Shown in pieces: positions 44,645-53,032 of a DNA stretch of 64,000 nt (position 1 is the stretch's first letter; every line of letters begins with the position of its first letter). A program made the translations under genes and the position numbers. Source of the stretch: Anthropogastromicrobium aceti. Lineage in GTDB: Bacteria; Bacillota; Clostridia; Lachnospirales; Lachnospiraceae. The notes beneath the pieces were generated by a model. It searched no databases. It saw nothing but the letters and a program-made list of their open reading frames with translations, and had not been told where the DNA came from. The stretch lies in NCBI RefSeq assembly GCF_025567095.1, contig NZ_JAOQJH010000003.1. One strand, written 5' to 3'.

Positions 44645-45562
44645 ATGAAAAGACTACTATTTATTTACAACTTACATTCTGGAAAAGGACTGATTCGAAA
44701 TCATCTGGCAGATATTATTGATACATTCAATAAGGCTGGATACGAGACTGTTGTATACTCGACACAAGAGCGGGCAGATGCGACAAGACTTGCAAAGGAA
44801 TTGGGTGCTTCCTATGATCTTGTAGTCTGCAGCGGCGGAGACGGCACATTAAGCGAGGTGCTTGATGGTGTGATGACTATTGACGAAAAAAGACGTCCAA
44901 AGATTGGCTACATTCCGGCAGGCTCCACTAACGACTATGCGTACAGCCTCGGCCTTCCGTCACAGATGAAGCGCTGTGCAAATGTGATTGCAGAGGAAAA
45001 GTTCCGTGCTGTCGATGTAGGTAAATTTCAGGAAAACAGCTACTTCGTCTATGTAGCGGCATTTGGTGCATTTACAGAGGTTTCCTGGAATACACCGCAG
45101 AAAACGAAAAATGCGTTAGGCCATAACGCTTATATATTAGAAGGAATACGTCAGGTCGGAAATCTAAAACCATATCAGGTGCGCTTTTCATTTGGCGACG
45201 AGGAGATTGCAGGAGAGTGCATTTATGCAATGGTCTACAATTCCTTCAGCGTAGGCGGCATGAAGAACATAAGCGGACAAAATGTAGAGCTTGACGATGG
45301 CAAGCTAAATCTTATGATCGTTTACAGGCCAGATAATGCAGTAGATTTTTCTGTTATGCTGGCAGATCTAGTAACAAAGAATCCAAACTCAAAGTTTATA
45401 GCAAATTATGAGATTTCAGATCTTATAGTTGAAAGCGACAGTGATATTGACTGGGTGCTTGACGGAGAATATGGCGGAAGCCACAAGAAGGTTCATATTC
45501 AGGCAATGCCGCAGGCAATGAAGATTGCAGTGCCAGCCGAAACGATTCCACAAGAAAAGTAA
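44645..45562 (+). CDS. Diacylglycerol/lipid kinase family protein (YegS/DagK-like)
   Basis: 305 residues. The catalytic signature CSGGDGTLSEVLDG and GYIPAGSTNDYAYSLGLP identify the DAGK_cat domain; the C-terminal half (~135-300) is the matching beta-sandwich, with YNSFSVGGMKNI. Members phosphorylate diacylglycerol or related lipids at the membrane and recycle lipid from lipoteichoic acid synthesis. The start has AGGAAAGGCAGGT upstream. No terminator separates it from rpoD, but rpoD has its own strong promoter at 45581. Confidence 0.9.
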   Translation: MKRLLFIYNLHSGKGLIRNHLADIIDTFNKAGYETVVYSTQERADATRLAKELGASYDLVVCSGGDGTLSEVLDGVMTIDEKRRPKIGYIPAGSTNDYAYSLGLPSQMKRCANVIAEEKFRAVDVGKFQENSYFVYVAAFGAFTEVSWNTPQKTKNALGHNAYILEGIRQVGNLKPYQVRFSFGDEEIAGECIYAMVYNSFSVGGMKNISGQNVELDDGKLNLMIVYRPDNAVDFSVMLADLVTKNPNSKFIANYEISDLIVESDSDIDWVLDGEYGGSHKKVHIQAMPQAMKIAVPAETIPQEK

Positions 45563-45580
45563 ATAAAATTCAAAAAACTC

Positions 45581-45609
45581 TTTACAAATGAGGGGACTTC
45601 CTGTATAAT
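45581..45609 (+). promoter_or_regulatory. rpoD promoter
   Basis: TTTACA, 17-base spacer, consensus TATAAT. Confidence 0.75.
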
Positions 45610-45742
45610 ATAAAGTTGCTAAGGTATTGCGCAAGTGGCTGTTTGATGCTTCAACAGGAAGCCAATGGCGTGAATAAAAGAAAGGCGTACCTGGGCATAC
45701 ATAGAAACAGTGTGAGAATTGTTTACAGAAAGGACAATGCAC

Positions 45743-46852
45743 ATGGAAAAAGAAGTATTAAAGGAACGTTTGACAAAGTTAGTTGAAATTGGCCTTAGCA
45801 AGAATAAGACGCTGGATTTCAATGATGTAAATGATTTTTTTGCCGGTGAAACCCTGACACCAGAAGAACTGGAATTTGTATACACATATCTGGAACGCAA
45901 GAAGATTGATGTTCTGCGTGCCGCAACAGAAGATATGGCAGCAGATGATTTTGATAAAGATATAGATTTTTCCGATGATGAGGAAGATGTTGATCTTGAC
46001 GCAATTGATCTGCTTGAGGGTGTAGGAACAGAGGATCCTGTTCGTATGTATTTAAAGGAGATCGGTACAGTACCGCTTCTTACAGCGGATGAGGAGATGG
46101 AGCTTGCAAAGAAAAAAGCTCAGGGCGATGAGTCCGCAAAAGAGCGTCTGATCGAGGCAAACCTTCGTCTTGTAGTCAGCATTGCAAAGCGTTACACCGG
46201 ACGTGGCATGAGCTTTCTGGATCTTGTTCAGGAAGGAAATCTAGGACTTATCAAGGGTGTAGAGAAGTTTGACTATACCAAGGGATATAAGCTTAGTACA
46301 TATGCGACATGGTGGATTCGCCAGTCTGTCACAAGAGCACTTGCTGATCAGGCAAGAACCATCCGTGTTCCTGTTCATATGGTTGAGACAATTAACAAGA
46401 TGTCAAAGATGCAGCGTAAGCTGACGCTGGAGTTAGGCTATGAGCCAAGCGTTGCTGAGCTGGCTAAGGCACTTGATATGTCAGAGGATAAGGTTATGGA
46501 GATCATGCAGATTGCAAGAGAGCCAGCATCCCTTGAAACACCAATCGGTGAGGAAGATGATTCCAATCTTGGTGATTTCGTTGCCGATGTCAATACAGTC
46601 ACACCGGAAGGAAATGTAGAATCCGTTATGCTGCGCGATCATATCGATGCCTTGCTCGGAGATCTTAAGGAGAGAGAGCGTCAGGTAATCGAGCTTCGTT
46701 TTGGCTTACGGGACGGCCATCCGAGAACACTTGAGGAAGTCGGCAAGGAGTTCAACGTAACAAGAGAGCGTATCCGTCAGATCGAGGCAAAGGCTTTAAG
46801 AAAGCTTCGTAACCCAGTAAGAAGCAAGAGAATCCGTGATTTCCTTGCGTAA
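45743..46852 (+). CDS. rpoD: Primary RNA polymerase sigma factor (RpoD/SigA)
   Basis: 369 residues, housekeeping sigma of Firmicute length. Region 1.1 is followed by an acidic patch (DFSDDEEDVDLDAID); region 1.2 holds DPVRMYLKEIGTVPLL. Region 2 carries DLVQEGNLGLIKGVEKFDY and TYATWWIRQ (-10 recognition), and region 4.2 carries TLEEVGKEFNVTRERIRQIE (-35 recognition). I chose the ATG at 45743, eight bases after AGAAAGGA; an ATG at 45737 is too near. Commonly rpoD follows dnaG; here dnaG is absent and a lipid kinase gene precedes it. Confidence 0.96.
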   Translation: MEKEVLKERLTKLVEIGLSKNKTLDFNDVNDFFAGETLTPEELEFVYTYLERKKIDVLRAATEDMAADDFDKDIDFSDDEEDVDLDAIDLLEGVGTEDPVRMYLKEIGTVPLLTADEEMELAKKKAQGDESAKERLIEANLRLVVSIAKRYTGRGMSFLDLVQEGNLGLIKGVEKFDYTKGYKLSTYATWWIRQSVTRALADQARTIRVPVHMVETINKMSKMQRKLTLELGYEPSVAELAKALDMSEDKVMEIMQIAREPASLETPIGEEDDSNLGDFVADVNTVTPEGNVESVMLRDHIDALLGDLKERERQVIELRFGLRDGHPRTLEEVGKEFNVTRERIRQIEAKALRKLRNPVRSKRIRDFLA

Positions 46853-46860
46853 TCAAAAAT

Positions 46861-46898
46861 AAAAAAATAAGACAGCCTTTTGGGCTGTCTTATTTTTT
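46861..46898. terminator. Bidirectional terminator between rpoD and htpG
   Basis: AATAAGACAGCC pairs with GGCTGTCTTATT with A and T tracts on either side; lies between convergent genes. Confidence 0.92.
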
Positions 46899-46901
46899 GT
46901 T

Positions 46902-48881
46902 TTATTTTGCAATTTCCATCATAATCTCATTGGAACGTGTGATAAACTTAGACATACGATCCGGAGAGAGTGTGCCGTGAGCAAGAGCGGCAAGATCATA
47001 CAGCTGCTCGCAGTACTTTGTAACAGACTCATCCTCAGCGTGAGCCAGAACATACTGAACAAGCGGATGTGTAAGATTTAAGACAAGTGTTTCATCTGGT
47101 GTACCAAAGTCCATACCAGACATGCCATACATCTTCATCATCTCCTGCATTCTTCTTCCTTCCTCAGAAAGAGTCATAACACAAGCCATAGAAGCATCCT
47201 TTAACTTTTCAGCCTTAACAGTCAGCTTATCATTATTTAATGCCTTGTGGAAGAGTGCAGTCAAAGACTCGCTGTCCTTCTTCAAGGTTTCCTTCTCCTC
47301 ATCAGAAGTTTCCTCCTTAAAGGAATCAGTCAGATCAGAGTCAATGCGGACAAACTTAACATCAGGATTCTTCTGCTCTAATCTTGTGATAAATGGAGCG
47401 TCAATGTTATGCTTTAAGAGAACGGCATTGATGCCTTCCTTTTTAAACATCTCAATATACTGGCTTTGCTCCTTTTCATCAGTTACATAGAAGACCTGAT
47501 TCTTATGCTTCTCCTCATTCTCCTTTAAGATATCCGGAAGAGTCAGATACTTGCCATTCAAATCCTTAAAGATGATATAATCATTCATCTTCTCAGCGAA
47601 TTTCTCATCCTTTAAAACACCAAACTTGATAAATGGATTGATGTCATCCCAGAACTTCTCATAATCCTCACGCTTTGTCTTGCACATACCAGTCAGACGG
47701 TCAGCAACCTTCTTTGTGATATAATCGGAAATCTTCTTAACAAAACCATCATTCTGCAGAGCGGAACGTGAAACATTAAGCGGAAGATCAGGACAGTCAA
47801 TAACACCCTTTAACAGCATCAAGAACTCAGGGATTACTTCCTTAATATTATCGGCAACAAATACCTGATTGTTGTACAGCTTAATTGTACCCTCGATGGA
47901 ATCATACTCAGTGTTGATCTTCGGGAAGTATAAAATACCCTTTAAGTTAAACGGATAATCCATGTTCAGATGGATCCAGAACAGCGGCTCCTTGTAATCA
48001 TGGAATACTCTGTGATAAAACTCCTTATACTCCTCATCGGTACACTCATTTGGATGCTTTGCCCAAAGCGGAGTAGTCTCATTGATCGGCTTAGGAGCTT
48101 CAGGTGCTTTTTCAGCCGGCTCAGCTTCAGTTTCAGCCTCAACAGCTTCACCGTCAGCAGCCTTCTTTGCAGCTTCCTCAGCCTTTCTCTTTTCTTCCTC
48201 TTCTTTAGCCTTCTTTTCGGCCTCATCGATTCTTGCCTGCTCCTCAGCAGTCTTGATTGCCTCAAAATAAATCGGGATAGGCATGAAAGAACAGTACTTG
48301 TCAAGGATTTCCTTTGCACGATATTCATTGCAGAACTCGTAGCTGTCCTCATTTAAGTAAAGAGTGATAGTAGTACCGATCTCAGTTTTAGCGCTGTCAG
48401 TCATCTCGAAAGAAGTACCCTCATCAGACTCCCAATGAACAGCCTTAGCTCCTTCCTTATAAGAAAGAGAATCAATCGTTACACGGTCAGCAACCATAAA
48501 TGCTGAGTAAAAGCCAAGACCAAAGTGACCAATAATCTGATCATCATTTGTCTTATCCTTATACTTGTCAAGGAAATCACGTGCACCAGAGAAAGCGATC
48601 TGATTGATATACTGATCAATCTCATTTGCATCCATACCGATACCATTATCAGTAAAGGTGATGGTCTTAGTCTCTGCATCAGCAGTAACCTTTACGCAAA
48701 GCTCCTTGCCTTCCGGAATGGTGTACTCACCGATCATGTCAAGCTTCTTTAACTTTGTAACCGCATCGCAGCCATTGCTGACAAGCTCACGGAAGAATAT
48801 ATCGTGGTCAGAATACAGCCACTTCTTAATTATAGGAAATATGTTTTCACTGTTAATTGATAAACTGCCTTCTTTATTCAT
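46902..48881 (-). CDS. htpG: Molecular chaperone HtpG (Hsp90)
   Basis: 659 residues. The GHKL ATPase domain is clear: FFRELVSNGCDAVTKLKKL, the ATP-lid DNGIGMDANEI, and GHFGLGFYSAFMVAD. The middle domain has LYFPKINTEYD-like sequence and NVSRSALQND. Between them (~residues 212-266) lies a charged stretch of Glu, Lys and Ala (EAEKKAKEEEEKRKAEEAAK) that standard bacterial HtpG lacks and that recalls the charged linker of eukaryotic Hsp90. I chose the ATG at 48881, behind GAGGAT; an upstream start at 48953 would add 24 residues that do not look like HtpG. CIRCE and a sigma-A promoter are upstream. Confidence 0.94.
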   Translation of the reverse strand: MNKEGSLSINSENIFPIIKKWLYSDHDIFFRELVSNGCDAVTKLKKLDMIGEYTIPEGKELCVKVTADAETKTITFTDNGIGMDANEIDQYINQIAFSGARDFLDKYKDKTNDDQIIGHFGLGFYSAFMVADRVTIDSLSYKEGAKAVHWESDEGTSFEMTDSAKTEIGTTITLYLNEDSYEFCNEYRAKEILDKYCSFMPIPIYFEAIKTAEEQARIDEAEKKAKEEEEKRKAEEAAKKAADGEAVEAETEAEPAEKAPEAPKPINETTPLWAKHPNECTDEEYKEFYHRVFHDYKEPLFWIHLNMDYPFNLKGILYFPKINTEYDSIEGTIKLYNNQVFVADNIKEVIPEFLMLLKGVIDCPDLPLNVSRSALQNDGFVKKISDYITKKVADRLTGMCKTKREDYEKFWDDINPFIKFGVLKDEKFAEKMNDYIIFKDLNGKYLTLPDILKENEEKHKNQVFYVTDEKEQSQYIEMFKKEGINAVLLKHNIDAPFITRLEQKNPDVKFVRIDSDLTDSFKEETSDEEKETLKKDSESLTALFHKALNNDKLTVKAEKLKDASMACVMTLSEEGRRMQEMMKMYGMSGMDFGTPDETLVLNLTHPLVQYVLAHAEDESVTKYCEQLYDLAALAHGTLSPDRMSKFITRSNEIMMEIAK

Positions 48882-49023
48882 AACATCCTCGTTTCTGCGT
48901 CTGTCGTTTTCACAGCAAGCGTAAAAATTTGACGACGCGACTTTCATAGCCAATTTAGAATCATGACATCGAACATTATTAGCACTGTTGCTGCCTGATT
49001 GCTATTTTCTTGCTGCAATTCGT

Positions 49024-49052
49024 ATTTTACAGCTATGAACATGATTTGTCAA
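49024..49052 (-). promoter_or_regulatory. htpG promoter
   Basis: On the minus strand TTGACA (49052-49047), 17-base spacer, TAAAAT (49029-49024), about 145 bases before the start codon. Confidence 0.7.
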
Positions 49053-49101
49053 CACGAAAAGATGACAATTCTGCTAGAAAAGGCACAATTTTATAAAAAT
49101 T

Positions 49102-49128
49102 TTAGCACTCACTAGAATTGAGTGCTGA
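49102..49128 (-). promoter_or_regulatory. CIRCE element (HrcA operator)
   Basis: TTAGCACTC, nine bases, GAGTGCTGA. It matches the consensus TTAGCACTC-N9-GAGTGCTAA but for one base. It lies between the DUF5721-like gene and htpG, upstream of the htpG promoter, and indicates heat-shock repression by HrcA. Confidence 0.88.
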
Positions 49129-49136
49129 CTGTACGA

Positions 49137-49622
49137 TTAAGCCTCCTCAAAATCAAGCTGCTTTTGCTTGATCCAAGCTGCAACGTAGTGATCCCAAAGT
49201 CGTTCACTGTCACGGTCAAGGGAAAAACGAGAAAATACAGTGCCAGTCGATAATGAAAGAGTGTGATTTCTATAGGAAAGATGAAGTGTAAAGCCATCAA
49301 TGTCCTGATTATTGGCAAGCATCGAATCATTAAACAAGTTAGAAGCCTTGTCTTTTTCAAGAAAGAATGTGATCTGAAAGGAAACAGGAGGCTGCTTACC
49401 CTTAATAATCGAAAAACAGACAGGGCGAAGACGCTGCCAGGAACAAAGCTTGTCAGGCTGCGTATCAGCATCCTCAAAAAAAGCGGCATTTAAATGACCG
49501 TCCATAGAAAAAGTGATATAGCTGACAATAGTAACAGACAGCACATCAAAGTCATCAAAAGACGGTTGTGTAAACAAATGGGATGTGGCATCCTTTAAAG
49601 AAGAGAGTGTAAAAGCAAGCAT
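49137..49622 (-). CDS. DUF5721-like protein
   Basis: 161 residues, soluble, no signal peptide. The sequence pattern (FTLSSLKDATSHLF, VLSVTIVSYITFSMDGHLN, then SWQRLRPVCFSIIKGKQPPVSFQITFFL) agrees with my recollection of the clostridial DUF5721 family, whose function is unknown. The ATG at 49622 is five bases from GGAGGT; another ATG three bases earlier is too close. The gene points toward htpG and ends eight bases before the CIRCE element. A family-2 palindromic repeat lies just upstream. Confidence 0.7.
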   Translation of the reverse strand: MLAFTLSSLKDATSHLFTQPSFDDFDVLSVTIVSYITFSMDGHLNAAFFEDADTQPDKLCSWQRLRPVCFSIIKGKQPPVSFQITFFLEKDKASNLFNDSMLANNQDIDGFTLHLSYRNHTLSLSTGTVFSRFSLDRDSERLWDHYVAAWIKQKQLDFEEA

Positions 49623-49667
49623 CATGTACCTCCAAGAATTTAACTCATTTGCGTTTGAAAAATAAAC

Positions 49668-49731
49668 GTAACTATTCTGTCTGAATGCAAGCATTCATAG
49701 AAAGCAATTTTGCATGGCTCTGAATAGTTAC
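49668..49731. mobile_element. Family-2 MITE-like element, short form
   Basis: 64 bases bounded by GTAACTATTC and GAATAGTTAC, a perfect 10-base inverted repeat. The core shares GAATGCAAGCATTC and AAAGCAATTTTGCATGGC with the element at 30050, in opposite orientation. It lacks the ~80-base interior of the long form. Confidence 0.75.
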
Positions 49732-49740
49732 AAATAAATA

Positions 49741-49772
49741 AAAAAAGAGCATCCGGTGACGGACACTCTTTT
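49741..49772 (-). terminator. Terminator after tRNA-Thr
   Basis: On the minus strand AAAAGAGTGTCCG pairs with CGGATGCTCTTTTTT. Confidence 0.8.
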
Positions 49773-49781
49773 GTACTGGAA

Positions 49782-49854
49782 AGCTCCCGACGGGACTCGA
49801 ACCCGTGATCTATTGATTACGAATCAATCGCTCTACCAACTGAGCCACGGAAGC
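49782..49854 (-). tRNA. tRNA-Thr (anticodon CGT)
   Basis: A 73-base cloverleaf on the minus strand: acceptor GCTTCCG pairs with CGGGAGC, D arm GCTCAGTTGGTAGAGC, anticodon arm ATTGA-TTCGTAA-TCAAT with anticodon CGT (reads ACG), T arm with GGTTCGAGTCC. The CCA end is not encoded. A terminator follows it. Confidence 0.95.
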
Positions 49855-49929
49855 GCTTTGAACCGTACTATATTATGATACCAGAGGCAGAGGGTTTTGT
49901 CAAGAGAAAAATGAAAGTTCACAGATAAG

Positions 49930-49980
49930 GTTGCTGTTCACGCACCATGTTACGAAAGCCCTTCGGTGTAATGGTTTCGT
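49930..49980 (+). repeat. Family-1 element end, left boundary of accessory cluster
   Basis: GTTGCTGTTCACG followed by GTTACGAAAGCCCTTCGGTG and AATGGTTTCGT: the left end of the family-1 element only. It ends eight bases before the stop codon of the first gene of the PadR/permease cluster. A second left-end copy in inverted orientation closes the cluster at 59755. Confidence 0.7.
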
Positions 49981-49987
49981 AAAAGTT

Positions 49988-50416
49988 TTATTTATCATTG
50001 AAATATTCGTCAGGATCAAAAGTTCGAGCTTCTGCTGGAGTGAGGTGGTACACGGGCGGTTCAAAATATCCTTCGTCAGCCAGTTTATTTAAATATACAC
50101 GATAAAGGGACAAACCAACTAAGAATAATATGGCTATGACACATAGTGAAGCCCAAAATAATTTCTTTTTATTGGTTGTTCGCATTGCAGGCTGCACATG
50201 AGAAATATCAAGCTGAGAAAGAAATGCATCAGCTGTTGCCCTGGGAGTATCAAATTCGGAAACTAAATCCGAGTAAGAAATCGGTGAATTTTCCTGCTCA
50301 GCCTCAAAATCCTCTAGTGTCTGTTGAAATTTAGAAAGAAATTGTTGTTTTGTTGTTTTATCGCAGCAAAGTAAATCAGACAGCTCACGAATATATTGTT
50401 CGATAGCGGTATTCAT
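49988..50416 (-). CDS. HAAS-type (DUF1700-like) membrane protein
   Basis: 142 residues. An N-terminal helical domain (~1-75; YIRELSDLLCCDKTTKQQF, then FDTPRATADAFLSQL) resembles the HAAS domain that accompanies PadR regulators. A single membrane helix follows (~85-108), then a ~30-residue outside tail. It starts two bases after the stop of the PadR gene, so the pair is coupled. HAAS proteins commonly transduce a signal between the membrane and the PadR repressor. The two tandem proteins at 50932-51828 are relatives. Confidence 0.72.
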   Translation of the reverse strand: MNTAIEQYIRELSDLLCCDKTTKQQFLSKFQQTLEDFEAEQENSPISYSDLVSEFDTPRATADAFLSQLDISHVQPAMRTTNKKKLFWASLCVIAILFLVGLSLYRVYLNKLADEGYFEPPVYHLTPAEARTFDPDEYFNDK

Positions 50417-50418
50417 AA

Positions 50419-50766
50419 TTAAAGACTTTTGCTCCTTTCAAAAATGCAGCGAATGCTGTCATGTACGATATCGTATTCTTCCTTAAGCTGAATCAGATGT
50501 TCTCGTCCTTTAGGTGTGATAGAATAAATAACGCGAATACGCTTACGCCCAAGCTTAGTCTCAGAAATATCTTCTTGAGAAATAATATAGCCATCGTCAG
50601 ACAACTTATACAAAATTGGGTAAAGAGAGCCTTCCTTGATGATCAGGCGTCCATCGCTTCTGTCCTTAATTTCCTGAACAATACGGTAGCCGTGAGCATC
50701 ATCTTCATTTAAAATAAGGAGGGCAAGCATCTCAACAGACCCTCGTTTAAACATTTCTATTGCCAT
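50419..50766 (-). CDS. PadR family transcriptional regulator
   Basis: 115 residues, winged-helix protein of the short PadR-s2 type. Seen are the opening KRGSVEMLALLILNEDDAHGYRIVQEI, the wing ISETKLGRKRIRVIYSITPKGREHL and a short C-terminal helix for dimerisation. PadR proteins repress drug and envelope-stress exporters and respond to ligands. The next gene is a HAAS membrane protein, and the divergent operon starting at 52007 encodes permeases, the probable targets. GGGAGGG precedes the ATG. Confidence 0.9.
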   Translation of the reverse strand: MAIEMFKRGSVEMLALLILNEDDAHGYRIVQEIKDRSDGRLIIKEGSLYPILYKLSDDGYIISQEDISETKLGRKRIRVIYSITPKGREHLIQLKEEYDIVHDSIRCIFERSKSL

Positions 50767-50786
50767 GTGTCCCTCCCTTCGACAAC

Positions 50787-50815
50787 TTTTTTGAAGATTG
50801 CGGGAGTGTAAAGCA
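50787..50815. repeat. Family-3 repeat fragment
   Basis: TTTTTGAAGATTGCGGGAGT followed by G-T-AAAGCAC is nearly identical to the interior of the element at 33236-33410. Confidence 0.55.
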
Positions 50816-50845
50816 CCTTTAACCCCAACATCATACTAAACAATT

Positions 50846-50874
50846 ATTATGAATGAAAAGATAATAAAAGTCAA
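50846..50874 (-). promoter_or_regulatory. padR promoter
   Basis: On the minus strand TTGACT (50874-50869), 17-base spacer, CATAAT (50851-50846). Confidence 0.55.
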
Positions 50875-50931
50875 GAGTTAAGATTTATATAGTGGTAGTA
50901 ATCACGAAATATTGCCGTATTATCCTTTAAT

Positions 50932-51360
50932 TTAATATTCTTCATATTCCCCAGATTCAAAAATACTAAAATTGTCATCTAAAGTTCCACTATAAATAGT
51001 TTCAACAACATACCCATCCTGAAACCAATAAAATTGATAAATCCTGCGGATCGAATAGATAAGCAAAGCTGCAAAGATTAATATGCACGCGGTAATAATG
51101 CAAAAGTGCTTTATTTTCCTGCGTTTTACCAAATTATGCAGCTGTGTTGAACTATATTCACCTAAAAAGCTGTTAGCCACTTCCTTGGGTGATCCAAATT
51201 GCTCAACGATATCCTCATATTTAAGAGCAGCCGAATGCTCTGATTCAAATTCTGATAGTCGATTTTTTAAAGACGACAATATTTCCTTTTTCTCTTTTTC
51301 GCTGCAGCACAGCTGCTTGGAAAGATCCTTTAAATACGTATTAATGGCATTATTTTTCAA
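50932..51360 (-). CDS. HAAS-type (DUF6120-like) membrane protein, tandem copy 1
   Basis: 142 residues starting at TTG behind GGAGGT (seven bases). The N-terminal helical domain (YLKDLSKQLCCSEKEKKEIL, VEQFGSPKEVANSFLGEY) is followed by one membrane helix (~84-106) and a short acidic outer tail that differs from the sister protein. It is one of two tandem copies with a 468-base period; the first ~115 residues are almost identical. It probably senses envelope state and acts with the PadR repressor, but that is inference from the domain. Confidence 0.72.
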   Translation of the reverse strand: MKNNAINTYLKDLSKQLCCSEKEKKEILSSLKNRLSEFESEHSAALKYEDIVEQFGSPKEVANSFLGEYSSTQLHNLVKRRKIKHFCIITACILIFAALLIYSIRRIYQFYWFQDGYVVETIYSGTLDDNFSIFESGEYEEY

Positions 51361-51399
51361 AATGTACCTCCATCTTGCAAACGAAGTCTTGCTCCTTTG

Positions 51400-51828
51400 T
51401 TAATATGTTCGATAATTGGTAATACCAATTTCTTCGGGACCAGGTACATCTGTACCATCATACATAGTTTCAATGACATATCCATCCTGAAACCAATAAA
51501 ACTTATAAATTCTGCGGATTGAATAGATAACCAAAGCTGCAAAGATTAATATGCAGGCAGTAATAATGCAAAAGTGCTTTATTTTCCTGCGTTTTACTAA
51601 ATTATGTAGCTGTGTTGAACTATATTCACCTAAAAAGCTGTTAGCCACTTCCTTGGGTGATCCAAATTGCTCGACGATATCCTCATATTTAAGAGCAGTC
51701 GGATGCTCTGATTCAAATTCTGATAGTCGATTTTTTAAAGATGACAGTATTTCCTTTTTCTCTTTTCCACTGCAGCACAGCTGGTTTGAAAGCTCCTTTA
51801 AATACGTATTAATGGCATTATTTTTCAA
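51400..51828 (-). CDS. HAAS-type (DUF6120-like) membrane protein, tandem copy 2
   Basis: 142 residues. The start is TTG at 51828 behind GGAGGT, exactly as in copy 1; an apparent longer frame to 52065 runs through the promoter region and is not expected to be translated. Domain plan as in copy 1: helical N-terminal half, one membrane helix, outer tail ending PEEIGITNYRTY, which is the only region strongly diverged. The promoter would lie in the AT-rich gap shared with the divergent operon at 52007. Confidence 0.72.
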   Translation of the reverse strand: MKNNAINTYLKELSNQLCCSGKEKKEILSSLKNRLSEFESEHPTALKYEDIVEQFGSPKEVANSFLGEYSSTQLHNLVKRRKIKHFCIITACILIFAALVIYSIRRIYKFYWFQDGYVIETMYDGTDVPGPEEIGITNYRTY

Positions 51829-51923
51829 AATGTACCTCCATCTTGCAAATGAAATCTTTGATTTTTTTTCAGTATGAACTATAATATATAAAAAGTCAAT
51901 ACTTAGGAATCTTAAATATAATA

Positions 51924-51952
51924 TTGACAAGCTATATAAGAAATGGTATATA
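51924..51952 (+). promoter_or_regulatory. Promoter of first permease cassette
   Basis: TTGACA, 17-base spacer, TATATA, about 55 bases before the start at 52007. Confidence 0.75.
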
Positions 51953-52006
51953 TAGAATATAAATAAATAGAAGCAACAAAATAAAAAAACAAGGAGCGAA
52001 AAAGGT

Positions 52007-53032
52007 ATGAAAAGGAGGGTAATATGCATAGCGGCGACGGCATTGTGCATGGCAATGACCAGCATGAATTATGCAAAAGAAATCGAGACAACTACAGAAG
52101 ATGATGAGGCTTACTATACCTTAGAAGTAAAACGAAAACCATACGATATCGAGAAAATAGCTTCTGTAGTTTTGGGGGAAGATTATCAAAGAGATAAAGA
52201 GTATGAAAGGTACTGGTATAATGAAGATGGTACGCTTGAAGATGAGCTTGAACATGTGGAGTATTATAAGACAGGTTATTATCGAGCATATCCAATGTTT
52301 GGTTATAGTAACTGGAACTGGCAATATCAGGATATTTATTTGGAATCAAAATTCCCAGAAGAAGGAGATGAGAAAGATAAGAAAAAGGCGATTGACTATG
52401 GCAAGAAGCTGATGGAAGATCTTGATTTTTCCTATAGTGAGATTTCTACATATTTTATGGGAATCGAAAGTGTTAAAGCGTTAGATATGGATATTGTTGC
52501 ACCAGGTTATACAGAAGTAGGCTATGAAGAGGTAAATGATAGAGAATGGAGCGAAGAAGATGGTGCATGGCTGATGCTTTTTCGAGGATTGGACGAGGTG
52601 GAAGGTTTTCCGCTAAGCACACAGATTATAGATAATGTTACTGTTATGATCTGGCATCCAGAATATGGCCTAATTTATTTGGAAGCTCGCCCAGAATTTG
52701 AATTAATAAAAAAAGAACCGGTACAGATTTTACCAGAAGATGAGGCAATGGAGTATTTCGATAAAGTTACTGAGCGATATCAGGTAGAGGCAGAGGAGGC
52801 AGATGTACAGGATATTGATATTGTATATATAGTTGATCAGACGGCGCTAGATGAAAAAACATCAGTGTTAGTACCATGTTTTCGATATAAATTCACATGC
52901 AAGGGGGAAGCAGAAGATTTCTTCTGGGCAAATGATACTATTATAGGCAGTTCCCAAAAGCAAGGAGAAATGCTGGTGAATGCAGTCAATGGCAGCACAG
53001 ATTCCATATTTGGATCGGAATTTTTAAAGTGA
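52007..53032 (+). CDS. Secreted protein of permease cassette 1
   Basis: 341 residues. It has a signal peptide (residues 1-~23, RRVICIAATALCMAMTSMNY, likely cut near AKE) but no lipobox cysteine. The rest is an acidic extracytoplasmic protein rich in tyrosine. The stretch APGYTEVGYEEV, then WHPEYGLIYLEARPEFELIKK and a following YFDKVTERYQ... match the lipoprotein at 56798 in order and spacing (GPGYENKEDEY, YHPVKGLLYMKIPPRYRI, YLDKEINATN), so the two are paralogues. No named family recognised. Its stop overlaps the GTG of the next gene, a permease. Confidence 0.75.
   Translation: MKRRVICIAATALCMAMTSMNYAKEIETTTEDDEAYYTLEVKRKPYDIEKIASVVLGEDYQRDKEYERYWYNEDGTLEDELEHVEYYKTGYYRAYPMFGYSNWNWQYQDIYLESKFPEEGDEKDKKKAIDYGKKLMEDLDFSYSEISTYFMGIESVKALDMDIVAPGYTEVGYEEVNDREWSEEDGAWLMLFRGLDEVEGFPLSTQIIDNVTVMIWHPEYGLIYLEARPEFELIKKEPVQILPEDEAMEYFDKVTERYQVEAEEADVQDIDIVYIVDQTALDEKTSVLVPCFRYKFTCKGEAEDFFWANDTIIGSSQKQGEMLVNAVNGSTDSIFGSEFLK

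Noticed and set aside
49782..49854. tRNA-Thr as an integration site for the 49.9-59.8 kb cluster
   Set aside because: No duplicated tRNA 3' end was found at the far side and no integrase is in the cluster.
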